Assembly (NCBI RefSeq): GCF_011067745.1
Contig: NZ_JAAMPJ010000021.1
Coordinates: 62,001 to 126,000 of the forward strand
Length of the DNA: 64,000 nt
From: Lentzea alba
Lineage (GTDB): Bacteria > Actinomycetota > Actinomycetes > Mycobacteriales > Pseudonocardiaceae
Direction of reading: 5' to 3'
Below are positions 1 to 7,199 of this stretch, in pieces. Made by a program: the position numbers and the translations under genes. The notes below the pieces were generated by a model, which worked only from the letters and a program-made list of their open reading frames with translations, was not told where the DNA came from and did not search any database. Position 1 is the stretch's first letter. Each line of letters begins with the position of its first letter.

Positions 1-53
1 CGCGGTCGCGCCGTGGCGGCAACGGTCACCGCCGCGAGTGCCAGGAGCCTCAG
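1..53 (-). CDS. Possible start of a secreted protein, cut by the window edge
   Basis: Immediately after the hemerythrin gene the minus strand has an open frame that would begin with CTG at 53 (CTGA overlap with the hemerythrin stop) and read LRLLALAAVTVAATARPR, which resembles a signal peptide. The frame runs off the window at base 1. No ATG or GTG start is visible at the right place and only 17 codons can be seen, so this is a weak call based on context. Confidence 0.2.
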   Translation of the reverse strand, partial: MRLLALAAVTVAATARP

Positions 54-604
54 GAACCGGCCTTCTGCAGCTCGCGCTTCAGCTGTTCCTTGCTCATGCT
101 CGCCGCGTTCGTCAGCCCGAGGTTCTTGGCCTGCACGAGCAGTTCCTCACGGGTGGCCTGCCCGGGCAGCTCGCCGAGATGCTCGGCCCGGCTGCTCGCG
201 AACCGTTCCCCGAGCTGGTAGCGGCGTTCCGCGCTGAGCCCCTTGCGCATGCCGGGCAGGACCGTCTTCTCCTCTTCCTCCACGTGGTGGGTGACCGACT
301 CGACGACCTTCTGCAGCATCTGCTCGTACTGCGGGGAGTCGTACTCGCAGTCCAGGAGCTTGGCGAGCAACTGCTCGGCCTGGGCGTGCTCCTCCTGGCT
401 GTGCTCGACCTCGTCGGTCTCCCCCGCCTCCTTGGCGGCGACCGGGTAGATCTCGGCTTCCTCGGCGCGGCTGTGCGCGACGAGCAGGCCGCACAACACC
501 GGGGTGAGCAGCGGCCGTTTCTCCGGGTGGTTCTTCAGTTCGTCGAACAGGCGCTCCACCTCGCGGTGGTCCTGCATGATCAAGTCGACGACGTCGTACT
601 GCAC
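50..604 (-). CDS. Hemerythrin HHE-domain protein with Rho-N/SAP-like tail
   Basis: The 184-residue protein starts at GTG 604, chosen because an AGGAGG ribosome site lies just upstream; the frame stays open farther upstream but that part has no domain. The first ~140 residues form a hemerythrin-type four-helix bundle with the expected metal ligands: an early DHREVER motif, a central HSRAEE, and THHVEEEE before the last helix. Such proteins bind a di-iron centre and are linked to oxygen, NO or oxidative stress sensing. The last ~35 residues (REELLVQAKNLGL to MSKEQLKREL) form a separate Rho-N/SAP-like motif that also ends the proteins at 1276-1602 and 11777-12172. It lies downstream of the membrane protein gene at 615-1274, with only a short gap, so cotranscription is likely. 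Confidence 0.85.
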   Translation of the reverse strand: MQYDVVDLIMQDHREVERLFDELKNHPEKRPLLTPVLCGLLVAHSRAEEAEIYPVAAKEAGETDEVEHSQEEHAQAEQLLAKLLDCEYDSPQYEQMLQKVVESVTHHVEEEEKTVLPGMRKGLSAERRYQLGERFASSRAEHLGELPGQATREELLVQAKNLGLTNAASMSKEQLKRELQKAGS

Positions 605-614
605 GGCGGTCCTC

Positions 615-1274
615 CTACTGCTGGTTCCTGGGATAACGGGTACCGATCGGGGCGACGCCGCGTCGTCCGATCCGGGCGATCGCCACGCCGAACGCGGCGA
701 CCACGACGACGGCCACCACGGAGCCGATGACGATCGACCACGTGAGGCCGGCGTGCAGAAGTCCCGCCGCCGCACCGGCGACGGCGCCGGCGACGAGACC
801 GTTGACGAGGTTCACGAGCCCGGCGACGGTCAGCGCGGTGCCGAGCAGACGCGGGCGCCGGGCCTTGCGCCAGCCGGTCTGACCCGCGTCCGCCTCGACC
901 GCCGCGGGCTCGTCGTGCATCTGGCGGACGAAGACGTCCTTCGTGGACGGTTCGAGGTCGCCGTAGACGTGCCGGATCCGGTTGATCCCCAGGCCTGCCT
1001 GCACGTCCTCGATCACGAGCTCGACCGCGCGGAACAGCGTGGCGAGCCCGATCAGGAACAGGCCGCTGAAGACGACCAGCACCAGCGTCAGCAACACCTC
1101 GACCGGAACCACCTGGGCGACGAACCCGAGCGCGATCATCGACGCGGAGATGGTGGAGAGCAGGTGGCCGGCCCGGCCGGTCGCGTCGGTGATGTTCGCG
1201 GTGCGCACCATCTGCAGCGTGTAGTGCTCGGTGGTGAGGATCGTCAGCGCCGAGGCCTTGTCCATTTCCGGCAC
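615..1274 (-). CDS. Four-helix membrane protein of unknown function
   Basis: This 219-residue protein starts at GTG 1274, one base after the stop of the small basic protein upstream; an in-frame ATG at 1265 is an alternative. It has two hydrophobic helices at about residues 38-80 (ISASMIALGFVAQV, then VEVLLTLVLVVFSGLFLIG). A soluble stretch of about 60 residues follows, rich in charged residues. Two more helices occur near the C terminus, separated by a glycine/alanine-rich turn. No catalytic motif is visible and no family is recognised. Its place between two stress-type genes suggests a membrane component of the same response. That is an inference from neighbourhood only. Confidence 0.6.
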   Translation of the reverse strand: MPEMDKASALTILTTEHYTLQMVRTANITDATGRAGHLLSTISASMIALGFVAQVVPVEVLLTLVLVVFSGLFLIGLATLFRAVELVIEDVQAGLGINRIRHVYGDLEPSTKDVFVRQMHDEPAAVEADAGQTGWRKARRPRLLGTALTVAGLVNLVNGLVAGAVAGAAAGLLHAGLTWSIVIGSVVAVVVVAAFGVAIARIGRRGVAPIGTRYPRNQQ

Positions 1275-1275
1275 G

Positions 1276-1602
1276 TCAGCGTCCCAGTGCGTTCGCGAGC
1301 TCCTTCTTCGTCATGGTGGAGCGGCCCTTGACGTTCTTCTTCTTGGCCTCGTTGTAGAGCTGCTCCTTCGTCGGACCCTTGGGCCCGTTCGTGCCCGACC
1401 GCTGCCCGCCGCGCTTCTGCGGCGACATGTCCTTCGTGGACGATCGGCTGGCGGTCTTGGACTCACCGGCCTGGGCACGGTTCTTGTTCACCGTGCGCGC
1501 GGCGATCTCCTTCGCCCGCTTGGGCGAGGCGCCGCGGTCCTGGGCGGAGTCCTTGATGTGTTCGTACTGGCGTTCACGTTTCGCGTTCGATCCCGCGGGC
1601 AT
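1276..1602 (-). CDS. Small basic protein of the actinobacterial 'plasmid stabilisation' type, Rho-N/SAP-like tail
   Basis: The 108-residue protein starts at ATG 1602, which has AGGAGG five bases upstream. The N-terminal part (NAKRERQYEHIKDSAQDRG, then SPKRAKEIAARTVNK) is strongly basic and matches the small proteins that actinobacterial annotation labels plasmid stabilisation proteins, although no plasmid function is implied here. A low-complexity Ser/Gly/Lys linker leads to the C-terminal motif TKEQLYNEAKKK to TMTKKELANAL, a predicted helix-loop-helix similar to the Rho N-terminal or SAP fold, which could bind nucleic acid. A SigB-like promoter precedes it. Role in DNA or RNA protection under stress is a guess. 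Confidence 0.7.
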   Translation of the reverse strand: MPAGSNAKRERQYEHIKDSAQDRGASPKRAKEIAARTVNKNRAQAGESKTASRSSTKDMSPQKRGGQRSGTNGPKGPTKEQLYNEAKKKNVKGRSTMTKKELANALGR

Positions 1603-1632
1603 CACGACCTCCTGGTTCGAGCTGTCCCGCGA

Positions 1633-1658
1633 ATACCCCCGGTCAGGGTGGTTCACAC
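1633..1658 (-). promoter_or_regulatory. SigB/SigF-like promoter for the 1602 gene
   Basis: On the minus strand GTGT (1658-1655) is followed after 16 bases by GGGTAT (1638-1633). This fits the actinobacterial general-stress sigma consensus GNNT-N14-16-GGGTAY. The predicted transcript would start about 25 bases before ATG 1602 and include its AGGAGG site. Confidence 0.5.
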
Positions 1659-1674
1659 ACGGGTGACCGGGTAG
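1651..1674 (+). promoter_or_regulatory. SigB/SigF-like promoter for the P450 gene
   Basis: GTTC at 1651-1654 and GGGTAG at 1669-1674 are 14 bases apart, a near match to GTTT-N14-17-GGGTAY. The start codon at 1683 is only eight bases past the -10 element and has no ribosome site, so the transcript may be leaderless. It overlaps the divergent promoter of the 1602 gene. Confidence 0.4.
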
Positions 1675-1682
1675 CCGTCGGT

Positions 1683-2831
1683 ATGGCGATCTCATCTCGA
1701 CTCGACACCGCCCGAGTGCTGGCGACCGTGCTGCTGCCCACGCTGGCCAAGGGCGTCATCGTCCGCAGGCCGGGGGTCATGGCGCTCGCCGGGAAGCTCC
1801 AGTCCGACGGCACCGCGATCGACACGATGCGTCACCTGCGCGACCGGTACGGCCCGGAGCCCGTCCGGCTGCGCATCACCGGCCGCAGTGTCGCGGTCCT
1901 GGTCGACCCCGCCGACGTCGGCAGGTTGCTCAGGGAGTCACCCGAGCCGTTCGCCCTGGCCACCAAGGAGAAGAAGGCCGCCCTCAAGCACTTCCAGCCG
2001 CACGGCGTGCTCATCTCCGAAGGTGCGGACAGGGAACGCCGGCGCGAGCAGAACGAACGCGCGCTGCGGCCGGAGAACCTGACCGTCGAACCAATCGTGC
2101 GCGACGAGGCCGACCTGCTCCTGCGGCACGTGATGAGCACCGGCGAGCTGACCTGGGACGCGTTCACCCGGGCGTGGTGGCGGATCGCGCGCCGGATCGT
2201 GCTCGGCGACAGCGCCCGCGACGACGAGCAGCTCACCGACGACCTGTTGGCGTTGCGGCAGAACGCGAACTGGGCGTTCCTGCATCCGCAGCAGCGCGGC
2301 CTGCGCGAACGCTTCCAGCGCAGGCTGAACGAGTACAACCCCGCACTGCCCGACCAGGTGCCGCACTGGCTGTTCGCGTTCGACGCCGCCGGCATCGTCA
2401 CGATGCGTGCGCTGGCCATTGGCGGCCGCGGCGCCCACGGCATCCTGGAGTCGGCCCGGTTGTGGCCGACGACGCCGGTGATCCTGCGCGAGAGCACCAA
2501 ACCGACCCGCTGGCACGGCACCTGGCTGCCGACGGGCACCGAGTTCGTGGTGTTCACGCCGTTCTTCCACCGCGACGCCGACCGGCTGCCGTTCGCCGAC
2601 CGGTACGCGCCGGAGTACTGGGACGGGCCGCGCGACCCGGCGATCGTGCCGTTCAGCGCCGGACCCGGTGAATGCCCCGGCCGCGACCTCGTGCTGGCGA
2701 GCGCGGGCTGCATGCTGGACGCGTTGAGCGAGCACCTCTCGTTCCCCGTGCTCAGCGAGCCGCTGCCCAAGACGTTGAACCACTTCGGTCTCCGCCTGCA
2801 GGCGACCCCGACGAGCACCCGCGTGTCATGA
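1683..2831 (+). CDS. Cytochrome P450, apparently lacking helix J
   Basis: The 382-residue protein has the heme-binding signature FSAGPGECPG (residues 324-333, Cys331 as thiolate ligand), the K-helix ExxR as ESAR (256-259) and an I-helix segment FDAAGIVTMRAL (233-244). It should be a soluble monooxygenase that uses external redox partners. The family is usually 400-450 residues, and here only about 16 residues separate the I-helix threonine from ExxR, where P450s normally have 35-50. Helix J and part of the I-helix seem to be missing, so activity is uncertain. The stop overlaps the next start (ATGA), so it is translated with the SDR and flavodoxin-like genes, which could act on the same substrate or supply electrons. 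Confidence 0.85.
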   Translation: MAISSRLDTARVLATVLLPTLAKGVIVRRPGVMALAGKLQSDGTAIDTMRHLRDRYGPEPVRLRITGRSVAVLVDPADVGRLLRESPEPFALATKEKKAALKHFQPHGVLISEGADRERRREQNERALRPENLTVEPIVRDEADLLLRHVMSTGELTWDAFTRAWWRIARRIVLGDSARDDEQLTDDLLALRQNANWAFLHPQQRGLRERFQRRLNEYNPALPDQVPHWLFAFDAAGIVTMRALAIGGRGAHGILESARLWPTTPVILRESTKPTRWHGTWLPTGTEFVVFTPFFHRDADRLPFADRYAPEYWDGPRDPAIVPFSAGPGECPGRDLVLASAGCMLDALSEHLSFPVLSEPLPKTLNHFGLRLQATPTSTRVS

Positions 2832-3622
2832 ACGCACCCCTCTACGCCGTCGTGACGGGGTCGGACTCGGGGATCGGCAAGGCGGTCGCCGTCGCGCTGG
2901 CAGGCGGTGGCGTCGACGTCGGCATCACCTACCACGAGGACGCCGACGGAGCCGCGAAAACCGCTGACGAGGTGCGTGAGGCCGGGGCCAGGTGCGCCGT
3001 CCGGCGGCTGGACCTCACCGACCTGCCCGCCGCGGCCGCCGTCGTCGACGAACTGGCCGAGGAACTGGGCGGTGTCGACGTCCTGGTGAACTGCGCGGGC
3101 ACCGGCAGCAGCCAGAAGGTGATGGACATGTCGTTCGAGACCTGGCGCGAGGTGCTCTCGGTCGATCTCGACGGCGCGTTCCTCTGCAGCCAGCGGGCCG
3201 CCAGGCACATGATCGCGGCCGGCCGCGGCGGGCGGATCATCAACATCACCTCGGTCCACGAGCACCTGCCCCGCGTGGGTGCCGCGCCGTACTGCGCCGC
3301 GAAAGCGGGACTCGGCGCCCTGACCAAGGTGCTCGCGCTCGAACTGTCCGAACACGACATCACGGTGAACTCCGTGGCACCCGGCGAGATCTCCACGCCG
3401 ATGACCGGCCAGGAGGACGTCGACCCGAGCACGCAGTCCAGGCCCGGTGTCCCGCTCGGCCGGCCCGGCAGCGCGCACGAGGTCGCGGCCGTGGTGGCGT
3501 TCCTGGCCACTCCGGCCGCCAGTTATGTGACCGGAGCGTCGTTCGTCGTGGACGGCGGAATGTCCCTGATGGGTCCGCAAGCCAGTCAACTGATCGCCGA
3601 CGCGAAGTGGAGGCAGCCCTGA
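2828..3622 (+). CDS. Short-chain dehydrogenase/reductase
   Basis: The 264-residue protein is a classical SDR. It has the cofactor motif TGSDSGIG near residue 11, NCAG in the middle, a serine in NITSVHEH and the catalytic YCAAK. The C terminus carries GASFVVDGGMSLM, typical of the glucose-1-dehydrogenase/FabG-like branch. It should oxidise or reduce an alcohol or ketone with NAD(P). The ATG at 2828 overlaps the P450 stop and was chosen over an upstream frame that only shadows the P450. Its own stop overlaps the next ATG by one base, so the three genes form one coupled operon. The substrate is unknown. Confidence 0.85.
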   Translation: MNAPLYAVVTGSDSGIGKAVAVALAGGGVDVGITYHEDADGAAKTADEVREAGARCAVRRLDLTDLPAAAAVVDELAEELGGVDVLVNCAGTGSSQKVMDMSFETWREVLSVDLDGAFLCSQRAARHMIAAGRGGRIINITSVHEHLPRVGAAPYCAAKAGLGALTKVLALELSEHDITVNSVAPGEISTPMTGQEDVDPSTQSRPGVPLGRPGSAHEVAAVVAFLATPAASYVTGASFVVDGGMSLMGPQASQLIADAKWRQP

Positions 3623-4218
3623 TGCGTGCCGTGGTGCTCAACTGCACCCTGAAGAAGTCCCCCGACCAGTCCAACACCGACCTGCTCGCCCACGTGGTGA
3701 TCGACGAGCTGATCAAGAAGGACGTCGAGGTGGCCACGTTCCGGCTCGCCGACCACGACATCCCGCCCGGCGTCACGACCGACCTCGGTCCCGGCGACGA
3801 CTGGCCGCACATCCACTCCGCGCTGCTCGAAGCCGAGATCCTGATCTTCGCGACCCCGACGTGGGTCGGCCACCCCTCCTCGCTCGCGCAACGGGCGCTG
3901 GAACGGATGGACGCGATGATCTCCGAGACCGACGCCGAGGACCGCCCGGTGGCCTACAACCGGGTCGCGGGCGTGATCGTGACCGGCAACGAGGATGGCG
4001 CGCACCACGTGATCAGCGAGATCGCCGGCGGGCTCGGCGACATCGGCTACACGATCCCGGGCCAGGCCTGGACGTACTGGAACCGCGGTCCGGGGCCGGG
4101 CCCGAGCTACGCCGACACCGACGAGGGTCACGAGTGGTCGGAGAACACCGGCCGCACCATGGCCGCCAACCTGCACGCGGTCGCCCTGGCCTTGGCGGAG
4201 CGCCCGATTCCGGCCTGA
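3622..4218 (+). CDS. Flavodoxin-family NAD(P)H-dependent oxidoreductase
   Basis: The 198-residue protein has the FMN-reductase type Rossmann-like fold: a first strand RAVVLNCTLKKSP, the flavin-binding segment FATPTWVGHPSSLAQRALERMD, and later VTGNEDGAHHVISEIAGGLGDIGY. It probably binds FMN and moves electrons from NAD(P)H. Being the last gene of the P450-SDR operon, it could feed electrons to the P450 or reduce quinone-like stress products; neither is proven. Its last 91 bases overlap, on the opposite strand, the 3' end of the PAP2 gene. Confidence 0.8.
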   Translation: MRAVVLNCTLKKSPDQSNTDLLAHVVIDELIKKDVEVATFRLADHDIPPGVTTDLGPGDDWPHIHSALLEAEILIFATPTWVGHPSSLAQRALERMDAMISETDAEDRPVAYNRVAGVIVTGNEDGAHHVISEIAGGLGDIGYTIPGQAWTYWNRGPGPGPSYADTDEGHEWSENTGRTMAANLHAVALALAERPIPA

Positions 4219-4685
4219 GCGAGCGCGACCAGCGCGCCGATGACCAGGCCGCCCAGCACGTCCGACGGCCAGTGCACACGGGTTCGCAGCCGGCTGTAGG
4301 CGACGAGAAGCACCAACGGCGCCACGAACACGCCGGCTTCACGGTCCTCCAACGCGGTGGCGGTGCCGAACGCGGCCGCCGTCACCGCGTGTTTGGAGGG
4401 GAACGACGACGAGTCGGGATGTTCCGGCAACGCCTGCCGCGCCGGCAGGTTCGCGGCCTGCGGCCGGCGGCGGTGCACCACCACGCTGATGAGATGGCCG
4501 ATCGGCATCGCGACGGCCGCGGCGAGCAGCCCCTTCTTCGCCGCCGTGCCCTTGCCGGCCACCGCGAGCAGGCCCGCGACCGGCACCCACAGAGCGCCAC
4601 CCCTGGCGGTGACGCTCGCCGCGATCACGATCCGGGAGGGCCGGCCGGTGGGTAGTTCGGATTCCAGCTCTTCGTCTTCTGTCAC
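4128..4685 (-). CDS. PAP2-family membrane phosphatase
   Basis: This 185-residue protein has the PAP2 signature in order: basic HRRRP near residue 70, FPSKHAVTAAAF (variant of the usual PSGH motif, with the catalytic His kept) and YSRLRTRVHWPSDVLGG carrying the second His and Asp. Hydrophobic segments around the motifs fit a membrane enzyme. Family members dephosphorylate lipid phosphates such as undecaprenyl pyrophosphate or phosphatidate. The GTG start at 4685 overlaps the stop of the upstream SDR (GTGA), making it the last gene of the heptose operon, where recycling of a lipid carrier would make sense. The tail overlaps the convergent flavodoxin-like gene by 91 bases. Confidence 0.8.
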   Translation of the reverse strand: MTEDEELESELPTGRPSRIVIAASVTARGGALWVPVAGLLAVAGKGTAAKKGLLAAAVAMPIGHLISVVVHRRRPQAANLPARQALPEHPDSSSFPSKHAVTAAAFGTATALEDREAGVFVAPLVLLVAYSRLRTRVHWPSDVLGGLVIGALVALAQAGIGRSAKARATACRLAAMVRPVFSDHS

Positions 4686-5353
4686 GGCCAAGAAGGTTCC
4701 TCGCTGTGGGCGACCACAAACTCCCGGATTTCGCAGCCCTCTGGCTGGTTGAGAGCGAACACGATCGCCGCCGCCACCCGGTCCGGAGGGTTCAGCTTCT
4801 CCAGGTCCATCGGCCGGTACTGCTCGGTCCGGTCGTCGAAGAAGTGCGTCCGCATCCCGCCGGGGACGACCAGGGTGACCTTCACCCGGCCCGCGGTCTC
4901 GGCCGCCAGCGCGCGGGTGAACCCGACGACGCCGAACTTCGAGGCGCAGTACGCCGTCGCGTCGCTGACGGCCTTGAGCCCGAGGGTGGACGCGATCGTC
5001 ACCACCCGGCCGTTCTCCAGGTACGGCAACGCCGCCCGGACGACCGCCGCGGTGCCGAGCAGGTTGACCTTGACGACCTGGTCCCACTCCTCCGCCGGAA
5101 CCTCCGCCAGCGTGCCGCACCGGTCGATGCCGGCTGCGGTCACGACCGCGCTGAACCCTCCGTGCCGTTCGGCGAGCGTACGCACCGCGGCTTCGGCGGC
5201 CCGCCCGTCCGCCAGGTCGACGAGCTCGAAGTCGGCCTTGTCCGGCGCGGACTTGTCCAGCACCAACGGCGTCGCCCCGGCTTCCCTCACCGCGTCGACC
5301 ACCGCCGCTCCCAGCCCCGCCGAACCTCCGGTCACCAGCACGTTCCCCAGCAT
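4682..5353 (-). CDS. SDR-family oxidoreductase in the heptose operon
   Basis: The 223-residue protein has VTGGSAGLGAAV at the N terminus, TAAGIDRCG in place of NNAG, a serine in TIASTLG and the catalytic YCASK at about residue 140. It is a classical SDR, probably NAD(P)-dependent. ATG 5353 overlaps the hldE stop by one base and has a GAGGAGG site. Its place in the heptose operon suggests it modifies a sugar or an attached group. The pathway's C-6'' epimerase HldD is of the extended SDR type, so this shorter protein is not an obvious HldD. Confidence 0.8.
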   Translation of the reverse strand: MLGNVLVTGGSAGLGAAVVDAVREAGATPLVLDKSAPDKADFELVDLADGRAAEAAVRTLAERHGGFSAVVTAAGIDRCGTLAEVPAEEWDQVVKVNLLGTAAVVRAALPYLENGRVVTIASTLGLKAVSDATAYCASKFGVVGFTRALAAETAGRVKVTLVVPGGMRTHFFDDRTEQYRPMDLEKLNPPDRVAAAIVFALNQPEGCEIREFVVAHSEEPSWP

Positions 5354-6627
5354 CAAGCCCTCCTCGACAGGATCTCGGTGGTCGATCGACCTCGGTGGTA
5401 CGGCACGACGACCGTCCGCCCGCCCCAGCGCCGCACGGCGGCGGTCTCCGGCAGCATTTCGGCGCTGTAGTCGCCGCCCTTCACCCACACGTCCGGCTTC
5501 ACCTCGCCGATGACGCGTTCCGGCGTCTCCTCGCCGAACACGATCACGTCGTCCACGCACTCGAGCGCACGCAACACCTCGACGCGGTCGGACTCGCGGT
5601 TGACCGGTCGTCCCTCGCCCTTCAACCGGCGCACCGACAGGTCGGAGTTGAGGCACACCACCAGGCAGTCGCCCAACGCCCGTGCCGCCGTGAGCATCCG
5701 CACGTGTCCGGTGTGCAGGACGTCGAAACATCCGCCGGTTGCCACCACAGTCCCGCCCCTGCGTCGTACTTCCTCCACAGTGGACTCCGGCGGGGTGCGC
5801 ATTCCGGAGACGCCACCACGCGCGAGGAACTCCGCCGCCGCGTTGACGGCATCGGCGACCGCTTCGTCCGGCGCGGCACCGCCCGCCAGCCGCACGGCCG
5901 CGGTCACGGCGAACCGGTCCCCGGCGCCACAAGGGTCAGCCACTCGCACAGCGGGCGCGGGCATCGCGGCCGGTGTCCCTCCACTGTGGACCACCGCGCC
6001 ATCCTTGCCCAGCGTCACCACGACCGCGCGCGCCTGCCAGGCGGCCAGCAACCGGCTCGCCGCCTCGACGGGATCGGCCTTGCCGCTGAACGCCTTGGCC
6101 TCCTTCAGGTTCGGGGTGGCCAGCCGCACGCCGGGCACCGGAGCGCGGCCGCGCGGATGCGGGTCCCACACCACCGGGACGCGCCCCAGCACCGACCGCA
6201 GCCGTTCGTCGCGCAGCAGCCCACCGCCGTAGTCGGACGCGAGCACGAAATCGGCGGACAGGACCGCGTCCAGCATGTCGTCGCTGACCTCCGGCACCCC
6301 GGCCACACCGCGGTCCATCCGAGCCAACGAGGTCCCGTCGCACCGCAACCGCGTCTTCACCGGCACGGAACCCGTGTGCCCGAACAGGTGCGGCATCTCG
6401 ATCAACGACCGCAACCGCTCCCCCACCGAGTCGTCGGACAGCGCGCTGACCAACAGGACGTCCACCCCGTCGCGCGCGGCCATCGTCGCCGCCAGCGCCG
6501 CGCCTCCTGCCCGCGCGTGCTCGCCGACGACGTCCAGCACCGGTGCCGGAGCGTCCGGGCAGAGCCGGTCGACGGTGCCTTCGACGTCGACGTCGAGCAA
6601 CGCGTCACCGACCACGACGAGCTTCAC
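5353..6627 (-). CDS. hldE: Bifunctional heptose-7-phosphate kinase / heptose-1-phosphate adenylyltransferase (HldE-like)
   Basis: The 424-residue protein is a fusion of two enzymes. Residues 1-~280 are a PfkB-type sugar kinase with GDALLDVD at the start, GGAALAATMAA and the catalytic DPCGAGDRF (231-237). Residues ~290-424 are a nucleotidyltransferase with GGCFDVLHTGH (298-308, the HxGH motif) and WVKGGDY. In the known pathway the kinase makes heptose 1,7-bisphosphate and, after GmhB, the transferase makes ADP-heptose. The order matches HldE of enteric bacteria. GTG 6627 overlaps the gmhA stop (GTGA). HldE is best known from LPS makers, so its presence in an actinomycete points to a non-LPS heptose glycan or metabolite. 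Confidence 0.9.
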   Translation of the reverse strand: MKLVVVGDALLDVDVEGTVDRLCPDAPAPVLDVVGEHARAGGAALAATMAARDGVDVLLVSALSDDSVGERLRSLIEMPHLFGHTGSVPVKTRLRCDGTSLARMDRGVAGVPEVSDDMLDAVLSADFVLASDYGGGLLRDERLRSVLGRVPVVWDPHPRGRAPVPGVRLATPNLKEAKAFSGKADPVEAASRLLAAWQARAVVVTLGKDGAVVHSGGTPAAMPAPAVRVADPCGAGDRFAVTAAVRLAGGAAPDEAVADAVNAAAEFLARGGVSGMRTPPESTVEEVRRRGGTVVATGGCFDVLHTGHVRMLTAARALGDCLVVCLNSDLSVRRLKGEGRPVNRESDRVEVLRALECVDDVIVFGEETPERVIGEVKPDVWVKGGDYSAEMLPETAAVRRWGGRTVVVPYHRGRSTTEILSRRA

Positions 6628-7199
6628 GAGGCCCTCCGCAGTGACGAGGGCAGTGCCGCCTCGAAGGCCTCGCACAACGCGTGCACCACCACCAGTTGCG
6701 CTTCCTGCACGTGGCACGCGTCCCCCGGCAACGCCAGCGTGTCGTCGGCCAGCGAGGCCAACGGGTTCGGCAGCGGTCCGGTCAGCGCCCACACGGTCGC
6801 GCCCACCAGCCGACCGGCGTGCGCCGCCTCCAGCAGGTTCGGGCTGCTTCCGCTGGTGGACAACAGGACCACCACGTCGCCGGACCGGGCGTGGGCGGTC
6901 ACCTGGCGGGCGAACACCTGGTCGTAGCCGTAGTCGTTGGCGATCGCGGTGACGCTGGAGGTCTCGGCGCACAACGCCAGCGCGGAGAACGGCGCGCGGT
7001 CGTGGCGATACCGGCCGACCAGCTCGGCGGTGAGGTGCTGGGCCTCCGCGGCCGATCCTCCGTTGCCGGCCGCGAGCAGCCGGCCGCCGTCGGCCAGCAG
7101 GCGGGCGAGCGAGGTGCCCCAGCGGTGGATCCGCTGCGATTGAGCACGTAAACCGTCGAGCGTGTTGGTCAGTCCGGCGAGGTGGCTTTCCACGCTCAC
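6624..7199 (-). CDS. gmhA: Phosphoheptose isomerase-like SIS protein (GmhA)
   Basis: The 191-residue protein is a single SIS-domain protein of the GmhA/DiaA type, with AAGNGGSAAEAQHLTAELVGRY near the start, ALCAETSSVTAIANDYGYDQVFARQ in the middle and LSTSGSSPNLLEA as the phosphate-binding loop. GmhA turns sedoheptulose 7-phosphate into D-glycero-D-manno-heptose 7-phosphate. The GTG at 7199 overlaps the stop of the glycosyltransferase upstream and gives the usual family length; a longer frame upstream is rejected. Adjacent hldE and nearby gmhB support heptose synthesis over the DnaA-linked role of DiaA. Confidence 0.88.
   Translation of the reverse strand: MSVESHLAGLTNTLDGLRAQSQRIHRWGTSLARLLADGGRLLAAGNGGSAAEAQHLTAELVGRYRHDRAPFSALALCAETSSVTAIANDYGYDQVFARQVTAHARSGDVVVLLSTSGSSPNLLEAAHAGRLVGATVWALTGPLPNPLASLADDTLALPGDACHVQEAQLVVVHALCEAFEAALPSSLRRAS

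Noticed and set aside
1652..1666. TCACACACGGGTGA-like dyad before the P450 gene as a fourth copy of the 17-bp operator
   Set aside because: It is three bases shorter and ends only 16 nt before the start codon instead of 36; it is better explained as part of the SigB-like promoter.
1832..3589. Long antisense open frame (585 codons) opposite the P450 and SDR genes
   Set aside because: It has no domain and is explained by GC-rich third positions of the real plus-strand genes, which carry clear motifs. The same applies to long antisense frames at 34411-36441, 16740-19193 and 43757-45775.
4682..5353. HldD (ADP-heptose 6-epimerase)
   Set aside because: The protein is a classical SDR of 223 residues without the extended-SDR substrate domain or the HldD signature, so only a general SDR call is made.
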